Source: Atopsyche davidsoni
Lineage: Eukaryota > Arthropoda > Insecta > Trichoptera > Hydrobiosidae
Assembly: GCA_022113835.1 (NCBI GenBank)
Contig: JAILWY010000027.1
Location: forward strand, 10,232,501-10,296,500
DNA: 64,000 bases
Direction of reading: 5' to 3'
This document shows positions 22,770-35,105 of the stretch, in pieces. A program made the translations under genes and the position numbers. The notes beneath the pieces were generated by a model. That model saw nothing but the letters and a program-made list of their open reading frames with translations, searched no databases and was not told where the DNA came from. Within the stretch, counting starts at the first letter, position 1, and each line of letters starts with the position of its first letter.

Positions 22770-24191
22770 TTATCGTAAAAAATTATACGATCATTTTTTT
22801 GGATTTTTCATCTGAGAGACTATACAAATATTGTATACTCAATGAACCTGCAAAAGTAAAAAGTGTAAATTTATTTAAAATATTTATGAAAAAAATTGTT
22901 AATTTTTATACATTTTCATTGCAAGTATATTTTGTTGATTCTCAGATTTTAATGTCTGATATTTTTTAATTGAATTTTAAATGAAATGGCAACATAAAAA
23001 ATTCATTTTACATAAACATACAAATATCAAAACAGTTCCCCCTTTGAGTACTTTATGTCAAAAAAATGTATGTTCATGTTTGGTTTTTACTTGCCTCATA
23101 TTGTATGTGTCTGTGCAAGGTACAAAAACGCAGAATGTATTAACTGCTTTTAGATCACGGGTTTTTGCGTAATAATATGGTGATCGATTGAATAATTCTC
23201 GTGGACCGCATTACAGCGTGCGTAAGTTGTTGTATAAAATACGGTATCGCATTAAGCAGAATTGGCTCGTTATCGCTCCACGCACTATCTTATCTGGCGT
23301 TGTCTTGGTGATTGATCACAGCCCCGGTTTTCTCACCTCCCCCTCTATCCCCGACTTCCGCTTCACACCACCCCCCTGGCCAACACGACTTGCACCCTGC
23401 CACCCCTCTGGCCGGTGGCGACTCCATCACTTGTAATCTACTGCTAACTTTAAACCGATCGGCTTCAGAGCTTCGGAGAACAAACTGGGACTTATGATTT
23501 CAGATACGAGCTTGCAGTTTTTATTTTTGAATGCACGATTTTTTTGGTTGAATATAAAACTAACATTACTTGAATTTAAAAAAAAACATGCCTGGCTGAA
23601 TTACTGAACGATTTAAAAATTTGTATTTTTGTTTTACTATTTTATTTATAACAGAATAATAAAATAAATCTGATATTTTTGCGTAGGTAAAATATAGGTG
23701 AAATATTTTTGCGATAGGACGATAATTTAACAGCGAAATATAAGCGAAAATAATTATATCGTTATAATTTTTAAAATAATAATTATTAAATCCAATGTAT
23801 CAGTTGAAGACTTCTGGAATATAGTTGACATAAACAAATTTCCAATCGTTCCAGTTCCAGTTTTTCGGTTCTACATACTTGTGCAAATCATTGCTTTTAA
23901 CAATGAATATAAAATCAAAGTACAAAGCAAAAGTCAATGATATGCAATACCAACGATCTCATTGATTTTGATATATTTATTTTTTTATAAAGAATTTTGG
24001 TAATAGTGTCGAATTTGGGCAATTCTGATTGATCAATTTTGGTAAAAATCAGTCAATAAAAACATTTAAATTTAAATTAAATATTGTTGTTGCATTAAAA
24101 TCTTAATAAACATAGTCCGATTTTTATATTTTATATGCATTATATGTATTATTGACTATGTCCAACTATAAATATACCTTGAAAAAATAAA

Positions 24192-24355
24192 TGGTGCCCG
24201 CCGCCCGACCGGCATTCTTGAATGTACTCTTGGGTGCAAATAGGTTGGGAACCCCTGCCCTAGGGACTTAATAAAACTGTGTAAGTGATTTTAAAGACTA
24301 AAGGAAAAAAATTGTCTTTTTCTTTTACCCGCGACTCACAGGTTGAAAAACGCTG
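24192..24355. mobile_element. Truncated ends of two hAT-type elements
   Basis: 24192-24257 ends GGTTGGGAACCCCTG, the reverse of a typical hAT start CAGGGGTTCCCAACC; its other end is not present. Directly after it, 24258-24355 ends CGCGACTCACAGGTTGAAAAACGCTG and matches the right half of the MITE at 2454-2641, including TTTTTCTTTTACC.GCGAC. Both are partial copies without target duplications. Confidence 0.6.
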
Positions 24356-24359
24356 ATTT

Positions 24360-24620
24360 AAATCATGCTATCATGATTTGAATCATTTTATGAATTAGTT
24401 ACATTTTAGAGTGTTACATCATACGTTCAATTATAATATCATGATTCAACAAGAAGTTTAATCATGATACGAATAAGTGACCTTTTAGTTAATTTTTTTG
24501 AATCATGCATTTCATATCATACGATTCATCATGTTTCAGCAAGAAGTTAAACCATGTTATAAAACAAGTAACTTTTTGAGGACTATAAATCATACGTTGA
24601 ATAAGTAAATGAGAAGCATA
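24360..24620. repeat. Degenerate short tandem repeat rich in AATCATG
   Basis: Units share CAACAAGAAGTTTAATCATG (about 24448) and CAGCAAGAAGTTAAACCATG (about 24536), followed by AATAAGTGACCTTTT or AACAAGTAACTTTTT, and each is accompanied by CATACGTT. The spacing is about 88 bp. Degenerate and non-coding. Confidence 0.55.
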
Positions 24621-27600
24621 ATATCTAACCTTTGATATCATGCCCATAAAAAAGTTATAAATTCCGAAAATTAAACATTTTGAAAACATACTAGGTATAA
24701 CGATCAAACTGTCATTAAACAACAACAAAAAAGATATAAAATTTCGACTTCGAAAAACTGGTATTTCAACCGAACGAGTCGGGTAAAGGGAGGCTTCGCG
24801 GCGATTACTATCGTTTTTTTTCAGACGGACCTAACGCCGACTTGACTATTTCAATATTTCATGAAAAAACTTTTCAGTACTTGATGTAAAAACATTTTCT
24901 CTCTACCAGAGATATACTTCAATCAGAGTGTTATAAATTTCACCCAACGTAAAGTATCAATCTAAAAAAACCTATTTATTTCTAGTAATAATACAGGGAG
25001 GGCAGTTTTATATTAAGTGAAGATACAAAAATAAATTTCTTGAATAAAAAAATCCAATGTATAAAATAAAAGACCATTACATAAATTTTATTTATTATGA
25101 ATATAAATTATTAGAATTGGGAGTAAAATGTCAATATTTCCACATAGGATTGAAATTTATAAATACTACTTGAGACTGTATAACATAGGGTGAATTTTTT
25201 TTTCTGAGTGCCTTTGAATATCTTAAATAAGTACGAAAAAATAAAAAGCAATTTACTTTACACGAAAAAATATTCATCGTAAAGACCGCACTACCTGCCG
25301 GAGACCAGAAGAGCTCATAAAAACTTAAAATTGTATATTTATAACTAAATTAATATTTCATAAATAAATTTTGAAAATACGTTTCAGAGAAATTCTAATT
25401 GTATTTGTATTATAGAAAATAAATACGAAATAAAAATGTTTTATGAATTTTAACTTAAGTTTGAAATCGCTTCTGTAGTATTTGAATATTAAATATTTTG
25501 GTACAAAATTATACATCTTTTTTCGTAAATAAACTAACGAATTTTTAACCACGTTCATGGGCTTTTGTAAAAACCATAAAAAATAAATCCCTTTAAAATT
25601 CTGTATTTAATGATATTAAAGGATATATTTTTGAATAAAATAAAAAAGTTATATGTACTTTTGACTTAAGTCTTTGTTCATTCGAGGCTTAAATCGAGGC
25701 TGTCGTGGAAAAATATTATTTTAATCATATTTAAATGACAATTTTTGCAAAGCAAATATCGTACCCTCAATGAACAATATTAAAATATGAAGACCTTTCA
25801 ACATAAATCATGTAATGTCTAAGCCTGGGAGAATATGAAAGGATCAGCTTGTCGCTATATCTAGAGGCCCGCCTCTTTCATGTTTTAATAATTTTGATAT
25901 TTTTATACAAAATGCTTCAAGCATCACGGATTTTTCAGAATCACAAACAAATGTACGCAATAGAGAATAACTGATAACTAATAACTAATACTGAAAAACG
26001 TTATAAATATTTAACTGCTCGAAAATAGTCACAGTTCCCTTTTATTATATTATATGACATCGTCTAGGTTGGTCGTGTACTAACAACGTATTTAAATACT
26101 TTTGGCAGACTACATGTTTGTTTGTAAGTTAATTCATCTTCAAGAATCTTCAAAGTACGTTTTTAAACACAATTATTAATTATATTGATTTGGGGTAGGT
26201 ATGATGAATCAGCACGTAAATCAAATATCAAATGAAGATAAAAGCATTACTTTCATAATATATAAGCACGTTATTAATATATACGATTAATCTGAGCTTA
26301 ATGGTTTGAGAATAGTTTAATCAAATAATTAATCTCTATCTAAAAACATAATTCATTTTCCTTTCATAGGAAAGTCTTATGAGGTTTTATCTAAGAAACA
26401 GGAAATGTATGACATTGCCTTTATACTCGTGTCTTCATTGTTCTTCAGTTGAACAAAACCTTTATTTCCTGCGTCTTTCACGAACCCTATACTTTTCGCA
26501 ATTATTTCTTCTACGAAACTACGTCGATTTATTCATTTAATTCCTCTAAGTGTTTGTAGCTTTGTCTATTCCCTGCATTATATAGGCTTGTTCCAAAGAA
26601 ATCTATTCTAACAACGTGAATATATTTTATAGACTACGTACGTGTTGTTTTTTTTTTCCTTCGCCCATTATATAACTTAGACCCCAAAACGACTGCATGT
26701 AACTCAGCGTGCTTTTAAGATAAACAGCAAAATCCAATCATTATTATTACGTTGATGTAAACATAATATTATCATTCATGCAAGTTGAATGGGTTTTTAA
26801 AAAAACCAAATATTAATTAGCTAATGATGTCCACGTTTCGAATATGTAATATGATTAGAAGCATTTAAAACAGGTTAATACTATGGACTATTCTAATTCT
26901 CCTACAGTGGCTTTATCAAATCTAACTTATAATCCGCTTGAAGCATATTGTTTCATAACTCAATACTGAGACATACTGCCCATAAACTCTACATATTGTC
27001 AAACTTGCCTTCCCGGAACATAAGGGATTAAATTGTACTTGTGGTGCATCCTAAGTGTGAGGGGTCAAACTTTAGTATCTGCTTTTGCATAGAACAATAT
27101 TAAATGAAACTAGAAGCAATGTGAGTGACAAACAGTACAGACATTGGCTATATTAAATAATAAAATAAAATATAAAGATTAGCAAGTAATATTGTCATGA
27201 AGTCACAACTATCAGATCGGTTTTGTACACCCTGTGGAGTTATGGTTATTATTTTCTCACATCCCTTATAAAAAAGCTTATATAAATAGAGCTTTTCGTT
27301 AAAAATCGGCGATTGGAAAAAATATATATAACCTAACCCAGTATCCCTATCCTCAGACTTGATATCTTTAAAAGAATTTAGAAAAGACTTATTTCTTAAC
27401 CCAGTAGACTCCGACGTATGATTTTTCGTTTTTCCCCAGAAATGAATTTCACTGATCTCCTTTACAAGATAATCACTCAATTCCATTCGGAGGATATTAC
27501 ATCCATTTTATTAAAAAAGCGAAGTAAAATAATAATTTCAATATTCAATGAATCAGATATTAATTTTTAACGAGTCAAAGACGATTTTAAATTGCATATT

Positions 27601-28320
27601 TTCGCGTCGAAAGTAAATTGAAAGAGATAAGTGAAATTGAGCGAATACAGTTGGTTAATAAGTATTTTTAAAAACGTATTAACTGATTAGTGTTAAAAGA
27701 GTCTAATAAATCATACAAAATAAAAATAATCTTATTTTGTTTAGTTTTGTCATAAGTCTTTCAGAATCATATACACTCATAACTTGTTCTTGTACTTCTT
27801 TATATTTTTATAATGTATAATTTTAGTGCTATTATTTTTTATAATTTTTTTTAAGCCTGTCTCTAATTATTATGTTTATTTTTTCTTGCATCGTCTTATA
27901 TCTTATTAGCTGATTGGCTAAATGATTACAAACAACTTTGATCAGACTGTATATCAGCATCTGAAAAGCGAACTTACTTACAAACCAAACTATTCGCAAT
28001 CTCTTGGCCAATAAGTAATTGGAATTGATTGTTTAAATACGAAACAAATTATATATATTTTTTCATTAAATTGACGCTTTTCGTAAATCCTTGAAGATGG
28101 TATCGGCACCAATAGACAATATATCCCATGATCAATTAATATTCATGCAAATTTTTAATAAATAAAAAGCATGTACGAGTAAAATATATACCGGGTGGTT
28201 ATAATGTTTGTTGGTCTGTTTGCTTCCAGTTGCGATACGAGGCGTTTTAGGCCAGCTGGTCGATACGGGAGGTGTTTTTTTTTTTTTTTTTTTATATATA
28301 CATTGAATAGCAGAACTCAC

Positions 28321-28378
28321 CAAAGAAGACGTTGAACACGTACAGGAGCTTCTTCTTGCGGAAGTCGGAGATGGGCAT
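28321..28378 (-). CDS. Calexcitin-like EF-hand protein, coding exon 1 (start codon)
   Basis: The ATG at 28378-28376 sits in a good context (CCACAATG) and opens MPISDFRKKKLLYVFNVFF plus one base of the next codon; donor G|GTGAGT at 28320. Immediately upstream is a T-rich tract and TTTCAG, ending at 28393, so the exon includes 14 nt of 5' leader and the gene has at least one further upstream non-coding exon that I cannot place. The N-terminus, including the basic RKKK, matches the start I recall for insect calexcitin. Joined with exons 2 and 3 it gives one EF-hand complete and a second half complete, about 77 residues of a protein usually near 190. Confidence 0.92.
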
Positions 28379-28392
28379 TGTGGCGGGTTGGT

Positions 28393-31300
28393 CTGAAAAA
28401 AATACACGAAAAATCAGGCTGACGGTGGGCGTAAGAAAACATCCCTGTATTATTTATAGCTACAGTATAGGCAGGCGTACTTTATATTAAAGCAGTTTTT
28501 TCTCTTTATTCATTACACAGAAAAAAAGATTAGGTCTGAAAACCGATGGTTGTTAATTAACTGTCTTAACCTACAAGACTGCTCGAGCTTTGTTTAAGCA
28601 TCCTACATTCAGCGCTTACCAAATTGTTGTATTATATTATATTTTAATTGAAGTAAAAAATATATTTTTTAAATTGAAATTTAAAAAATGCACTGTGTGA
28701 TTACTTCTGATACCTTACAATAATGAATGATTATCCTTTTATGTGGTATTTCTTAGGAATCTTAAGTATGTAAGTTTGCTTTTAACATAAAATCAAAGTG
28801 TTGGAATTACATTTTGCGTGTATAAGATAAATCTTAGGAGTATTTTACATTTTATTTTTTTTCATTGAAGAACTTGAATATAAAAACCAGGTTTTTGATA
28901 TTTAAACATAAAATTAATTCATACATTATTATTCTCTCATACAAGTCATATTGTAGATCAATCTAAGCAAAGTTCAGCTATTTTTTCCTCAACTAGTATT
29001 TACAAAACTTTGCACGTTTTTTACAAACAAAACTTAAAATAAAAAACGTATATAGTATAATCAAACGGTTACAATATAAATCCTTTTATCCTTCGGTTCG
29101 TGAATTTGTTTGTAAATAATGTAATAGCGAATACAGAATCGAAACGTGTTACGTTTTGGCGACAAATTCAGTCCAAGCCTTTCCAGCTAAAAAACTCGCT
29201 TTCGGGTAATCAATAGAGGCAAAAAATATAAGTAACCGATCGGAAGTAACTTAGGCCGAGCAAGAGCACTGTGCGCCCAAATCCTCCTTTTAAATTCACA
29301 GCTGGAAACCAATGGCCCGGCAGAAATGCGATGGTCCCACTGTGTAGAACCATTATAGGGAGTGGTTACACTGAAAGCGTATTTCATTCGAAACGGCAAC
29401 GACATTGGATTAACGGTAGGCTGATTTTTTTTTTCGAGAAATGGCCACGATTTATTTTAATTTAATGTTTTATTAAAATTAAAAATATATTTACTGTGTT
29501 TAAAATTAATTATTGTCACGAGAACGTGTATTTTAGACTAATTTTTATCAAGGTATTTTTTTTGTCTTTCAGCGTTTTCAGCCCAGATAAGTAGTATATT
29601 ATTTTTGTTTATATTCAAAATTTTGATAAATATTATTGAACAATTGTTTTAAGTATTATAGTCATAATTTATAGTTTATGTGAAGCAATATTTAAAAAAA
29701 TGTATGACTGAAAAATATATATATAAAGTAAACCATTTTGAAAAAATCTTGTTTGTGTTATTTGTAGTGCAAATAGCTAGGACTTGAGTAAAACTATAAA
29801 AACAACTTTTAGTGTGCGAAAAACATAGTTATATATAAAATTCAAGCTATTAGATTAAATAAACAAAAATCACATCATATTCGTATTTTATTGTGAAGCA
29901 AACATGAATTTATAGATAATATTATATGATAGTTGAAATAAATAATATCAAATAATTAATAGTTATTTGACTATTTTATTATTTTTATACAAAAATCACA
30001 ATTTTTAAATAAATAAACGTGTCGCATTACAATACGTTTAAATTATAATGCTAATGTATATCTATAATCTACAGACTTAATATTCTTTAAGTGTAACCAC
30101 CCCCTAATGCTATGGTCTATCCAGGCAGAAACATGGGATCGTTTTATCTCAAAAAAGAAAAAAAAGAACACGTCTGGATAAAATTATAAAGCTTAGTCAC
30201 AGATAGGTTTTTTCAAAATAAGGAGCTTTTTCAACAAAATTTCAACAAACTATCAGAATTATAATAGCGTAGTGCAGTTTTATTCACTATCACATGCTAT
30301 TATATTAACAAGTTCAATTTTTTAATTATTTTATAAAAAAATGGAGCTCACAATATATTTATTGATAATAAGCGCAAATGGCATTTTGAAATAATTATTT
30401 TACATAAAATAATACTGGCATAAAAATGCGATTTAATAACAAAATTATTAAAAATGTACTAGACACAGTAGATATAATAAAGGATTGGAATTGACCGAAT
30501 CGTTACCTTAAAAATAAAATAATATAATAAGTTGATACTGCAAATATTATGACGCTTTTGAAAAAATAATTTTTGAGATAAGTCTTTGCTGAACATTTAA
30601 GTTATTATGTGAATATTTTAATGAGTACTGCAACTTAAGTTTCAGCTTGAGAGTAAACGCCTCGCTTGAAGGAGCCAACTCGGACCTCGAGCGCAGAAGC
30701 CAAATTACAAATTTTATATACAAACAAGCTGGCTTTTAAGAAACGGAGTCGGGGTTCGTTATCAATGTTCAACCCTTTCAGGACCTTTGTGTCGCGGAGC
30801 TCAAAGGAAATCTCACCCTCGCGCTAAAGCTGGGGGAAGCATCTTACCGCGGTTGCTTTTCTTTGGCCCGTTTTGATTGTCAAAATTTTCTACAAATAGG
30901 AGATACATAAAATTATAAATTTATATGTTATTTATAAAATAAATAAAAAACAAAAAAAAAATGGTTTATTTAAGTTGTCAAGTAATCATTTGATGTAATT
31001 TTAACCAAAAAAGTCAAGCCTTCTCTTTGTATTATATTATTCACAAAATGACAATTAGCTATTGTGAACTACATTTTTTTGGCTGTTGATAAAAAAACAG
31101 CAATTTATAAAACATTTTTTTTTACACTTAAAAATAGTGCGAAGGCTCTATTTTAAGGCATCAGCGGGGCAAAGTCATACATCGCGCAAAGCGTATGAAT
31201 GTAAAGCTCGTGTTTGCCATGTGGGCTGAATGTTTTGAGTTAATCAACGTCGAGGTTGGCTGTGTGATTCGACCCCTCGCCGATTCATCATCAGCACAAC

Positions 31301-32887
31301 CCCCAACCCCCGGTGGTAGGAAAACAACAAAAATATCAAAAGCTCCACATTGTGGACGGCTGTTACAGCAATAACACCGCCGAGGGATGCAGTCTTAAAA
31401 AAAACCCTTTTTGATTAATGTTTCGCGAAACTTTCAGATATTTCCTGGTTACACCAGAAATATGTGCGAGGTTTGAAATATGGTCGCTTATTTAATTGCA
31501 CTTAATGCATCTGACTTGTTCAAGAATATATGGCTTAGAAACTACAGTTTAATTCAAATTTGATAAATTCAGGCGATTCAAAGTTATAATTGTCGGTTTG
31601 AATCAGAAATTCTTAAAATTTATTACGACCCACCTTAATGACTAATTTGATATCTTGCTTTAGTTGTAGACTAGTTATCTCAAGTTGCGAAATCATCTCA
31701 AAATAATTTATAATTTAGTTTTCAATTTTAAACTTTATGCGACCGTTTATGATTGATGTATTTAATTTAGACAAGAATTCATACTAAGTAGTAAGAACTT
31801 AAAAATATACACTGTACATAACGTACCATTAATTCTTGCGAGTAGTAATTGATTACTTTACAAATCGATTTACTTGATGAGAGGTAGTCTTGTATTTTTT
31901 TAAAGATACACGCCATGTTAGTTGAGTTTCTTGTCATTGATTTAAATATTATATACTATACTTTACTTGTTATTATTTAAATCACATACGACAGAAACTT
32001 CCTCTCAAGATACTATAGTACAAATGAGGAGTCTAAGGTTTTATTTCTGATAGTATAATAAATTAGTAACCTCATATATGTGATATTTATAAAAAAAAAA
32101 TATATTTTGGTGAATCTTTGTGTTTAGTCGATGATCGGTTAATACGGATCGAAAATTTTTAAAGCAAATATGAGCTAATAGAAATAAAGTTTGCAATAAA
32201 TATTGATTCATGTTATCGAGTTGCAAACGACTTTGAAGAGTAGATAACGTTTAAGAGATGATGATAGTATTGATGATTCGTTTATAAATTCTAAAATCAA
32301 CTGTGTTTAATATTAATAATTTTGATTAAAAAATATTAGACGCATATTCTGCTGTTATAATATAAACCAGTGAAAAAAATTAGTTATCGAGTTTTTCAGC
32401 TTTCTAAAAAGTAATAATTACGCAAGGCTGGCGTTAAAAAAACACTTTAAACGTTTACAAAGAAAAAAATACAATTATTCATATCACAAAATGGCCTCAG
32501 CAATTAATAGGATTCGAGGTCTGCCATTTCTCGGAGAGCGATAAACATCGCGTGCATACAATAGCTTGGAGTATGAAATATGCTTGTTTAAATTCAATGG
32601 TATTTTTTCAGGGTGTTTCAACTGTTATCCTGAAGGAATTATCAGCACAGTTTTTAACACAAGGCTTTATTACAACGAAGAAATGTATAATGACTTGTAC
32701 ACTTCTTGTAGGAAATGTAATAACTCATTTTGATTAACAAATCCAAGCGTCAAGTTTAGCTTATTAACATTCACTGAAAAATAACCCAAGCTGATTTTTA
32801 TGGACATACAATGATTTCAAATTTAAGATTTTGGTATATTTCTAGTACCTAAAAAAAATCGATCAAATAATACCTGTTTGGCTATGA
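28393..32887. other. Upstream region or 5' leader intron, no gene seen
   Basis: The acceptor at the start of this region shows that an intron continues to the right on the minus strand, but no leader exon can be identified. There are GC-richer patches at about 29190-29410, 30640-30880 and 31140-31390. No recognisable coding sequence or transposon end. Confidence 0.5.
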
Positions 32888-35105
32888 ATGCATATTAGGG
32901 TGTCCCTTATATGACCAAAAAAAATTTTTTTTCAAATTTCGAAATGCATACCCTCTACATTTTTTACTAATGCTATAAGATACTCAAATATAAAATTTCA
33001 TCTTTCTAGAAAAATTGCAACTAGTGCCGACCGAGCTTCAAAGTTTAGTAAAAAACGTGTTTTGTCTTGATATTTCGGTCTGGTATAAAATCATTATAAA
33101 TGCAATAAATTAAGTGAATAATAGTAAAAATTCAATTAAATGAACATTAATCTTTAATCAAAAACATAAAGTAATAACAATCAGTCAGGGTAACTTTTTT
33201 ATAGAGTTGTTTTTTTACTGTCCGGATACAATTTTCTATGTTCCTGGACACAGCGCAGCAAGATCTGTTTTTGTTCTTCTTCAGCCGCGATAAGTCCGTT
33301 AAAATCTTGCATCATTTTAACAGCCCTTTCAGCAGTATCATTCACAACCCTCAAATAACTTATTTTTCTTTTAGCTTCCACAAAAGCACTATTATTATTC
33401 CAAGAAGATACATCTTCCTTTAGAAAACTGTCGTCGATCTGCAGTCGTGATAAAAATTGTTTGCTCTTTTCCGATACGAAATCATCCAGTGTTTTACAAA
33501 CATAAGCAAACATCTTGTAGAGTCTTTTTGTCCTTCGCAGTTATTCTGCATTGTGACTGAAGTAAACACATTTTTAAAGAATAGATCGCTCTCGCCATCC
33601 AGCGTGCCTGATGCATGGCTTTGGGGGGGCTTAGTTTTAATTTTTCCTCTGAGTCTCCTCCCAAAAATATTACGCACAGTTCGACCAATTTGCGGTAGTC
33701 ATCTCTTACATAACCTTTGTCTAATTCTGCCTTATAAAATATTAACAAAGCTTGAATGTCTGTCTCGGCAACACGTTGTTTTACGAAATTAAGAGATGGT
33801 TCAATGTTACTAGCGTCGATGTTTTTCCAATTTTCTCTGAACTTTTTAAACATTGGAGTATCTGGGCTACTAGTAATTTACTTAATTTTGCTTTCAAAGA
33901 CAGCTTTTAGGACCAATTCATAAACATGATGACGACAGACGAGCAGCAATTCTCTTCCTAAAGTTTCTCAAAAATAGCACAAGCTCCATTGAAACGGCCA
34001 GTATTGAAAGCTGTTGTGTCGCAGCACATTATTTGTACTTTATCGTGAAGGTTCTAGTCAAAGAGAGCTGTTGAGACAGCCTTAGCTTGATGTTTTTCAG
34101 AAGAATGTTCTAGTTTTGGCACTGCAAGAAGCTGTTCCTTATCGTCAAACGAAGCAATAACTGGCAAGCGTTCTTCTTTAGAACTTCGTACATCTAACCC
34201 GGGTAATAGTTTTCCATCCCAATGGACTGTGACTACGTCGGGTACATTACTTCCAAAGAAGTCAGATTTTATTGCTTCTGCCCTTGATTTTCTAGTTTCA
34301 GCAGCTAGTGGTTATCTTTGTCTTACAACCCTTTCCTCTTCTTCCAATCGTCGTTGTTTAGATCTTTCTTCTTTTTCCGACAATTTTTTATCAACACCAC
34401 CTAAGCATCCTGGTCGATCTGGCTCTCTCTGTTTCATTAAAAATAATTTATCTTACTCTATTTTCATTCTCTCAAAAGCATCAGCATGTGCAATATCAAA
34501 CAAATTATCAAGATCAATTTTGAAATTGTTCTCACGGCTCTTGAACGTAACCTGAGTTTTCTTACAATTTTTTTTGCAACTCTCTCCAAACATGATATAA
34601 ATCAACAAGTTTCTTCACGCAGTTAGGATATGCCCTTGTTGGAATTCTTGCTTTTTCCCAATATATGATGCACTCCCTAATCACAAGATTTTCACTTTCA
34701 CTAACAATCAGTTTAACCTCACGAATATTGTAAAATAGGACCGAGGGAATTTGTCGATTAGATGGTAATTTTGCACCATTTATTTGATATCTAGGCAAAC
34801 CGATAAGGAAATTATTTTGTTTATCACTCCGTAATTCCACCGACATGTTAACGCACTAAACAATGGAGCACTACTAATCTCAAAAATCACGTATGAAATG
34901 ACAAATAAAACATGCAGTTACAAGTCACAGCGCAGTACTTACGCAACTTGTATGGACAAGTTAAAATCGCAAGTCGGCACGGGTTACCGTTTATAAATCG
35001 AACTAATATTTTTTTCTAGACAATATAGGGTTATTACTAAACTTTTAAGAAGGTATGCGTAAAAAAATATTGAACTTGAATTTTAAGGGACACCCTAATG
35101 CATAT
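32888..35105. mobile_element. Relict DNA transposon with intact ends and 8-bp duplications
   Basis: The 2202-bp element (32896-35097) begins TAGGGTGTCCCTTA and ends with its reverse complement TAAGGGACACCCTA. Perfect 8-bp duplications ATGCATAT flank it (32888-32895, 35098-35105). Inside the 14-bp ends the similarity continues in degraded form (GCATACC..TCT, TAGTAAT, TCTAGAAAAA, GTGCCGAC on both sides), so the original inverted repeats were about 150 bp. Duplication length and TAGGG ends fit a hAT-like element; P-type elements also make 8-bp duplications. The transposase reads right to left. Confidence 0.88.
33199..34846 (-). pseudogene. Broken transposase of the 32.9-35.1 kb transposon
   Basis: The gene starts at ATG 34846 (MSVELRSDKQ..) and its frame is first lost at 34564, beside a run of eight A, a likely single-base slip. 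It can then be followed through further frameshifts and stops: VVTVHWDGKLLPG near 34235-34197, VQIMCCDTTAFNTGRFNGAC near 34040-33980, then readable stretches RDDYRKLVELCVIF (about 33710), APKAMHQARWMARAI-like sequence (about 33620) and SYLRVVNDTAERAVKMMQDF (about 33360-33300), ending at 33199. The combination HWDGK, CDTT.xNTG and NDTAERAV belongs to a family I recall from uncharacterised proteins abundant in aphids, planthoppers and Hydra. Acidic residues in HWDGK and CDTT could be catalytic, but that is inference. At least five disruptions; not functional. Confidence 0.8.

Larger units (their letters stand above)
14816..28320 (-). other. Intron 1 of the calexcitin-like gene (13.5 kb)
   Basis: It runs from the GTGAGT donor at 28320 to the TTTCAG acceptor at 14816. 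Contents worth naming are listed separately: nested transposons (20735-21815), a tRNA-like inverted pair (22583-22769), hAT ends (24192-24355) and a short tandem repeat (24360-24620). The rest is AT-rich. A 135-codon open frame at 18133-18540 (+) and its neighbour 18545-18811 (+) have no recognisable domain. C-rich sequence at about 23320-23430 and a GC-richer patch at 20525-20665 are unexplained. Confidence 0.85.

Noticed and set aside
33238..34555. Plus-strand frames over the relict transposon
   Set aside because: They are opposite-strand shadows of the broken transposase; only the minus strand has recognisable motifs.
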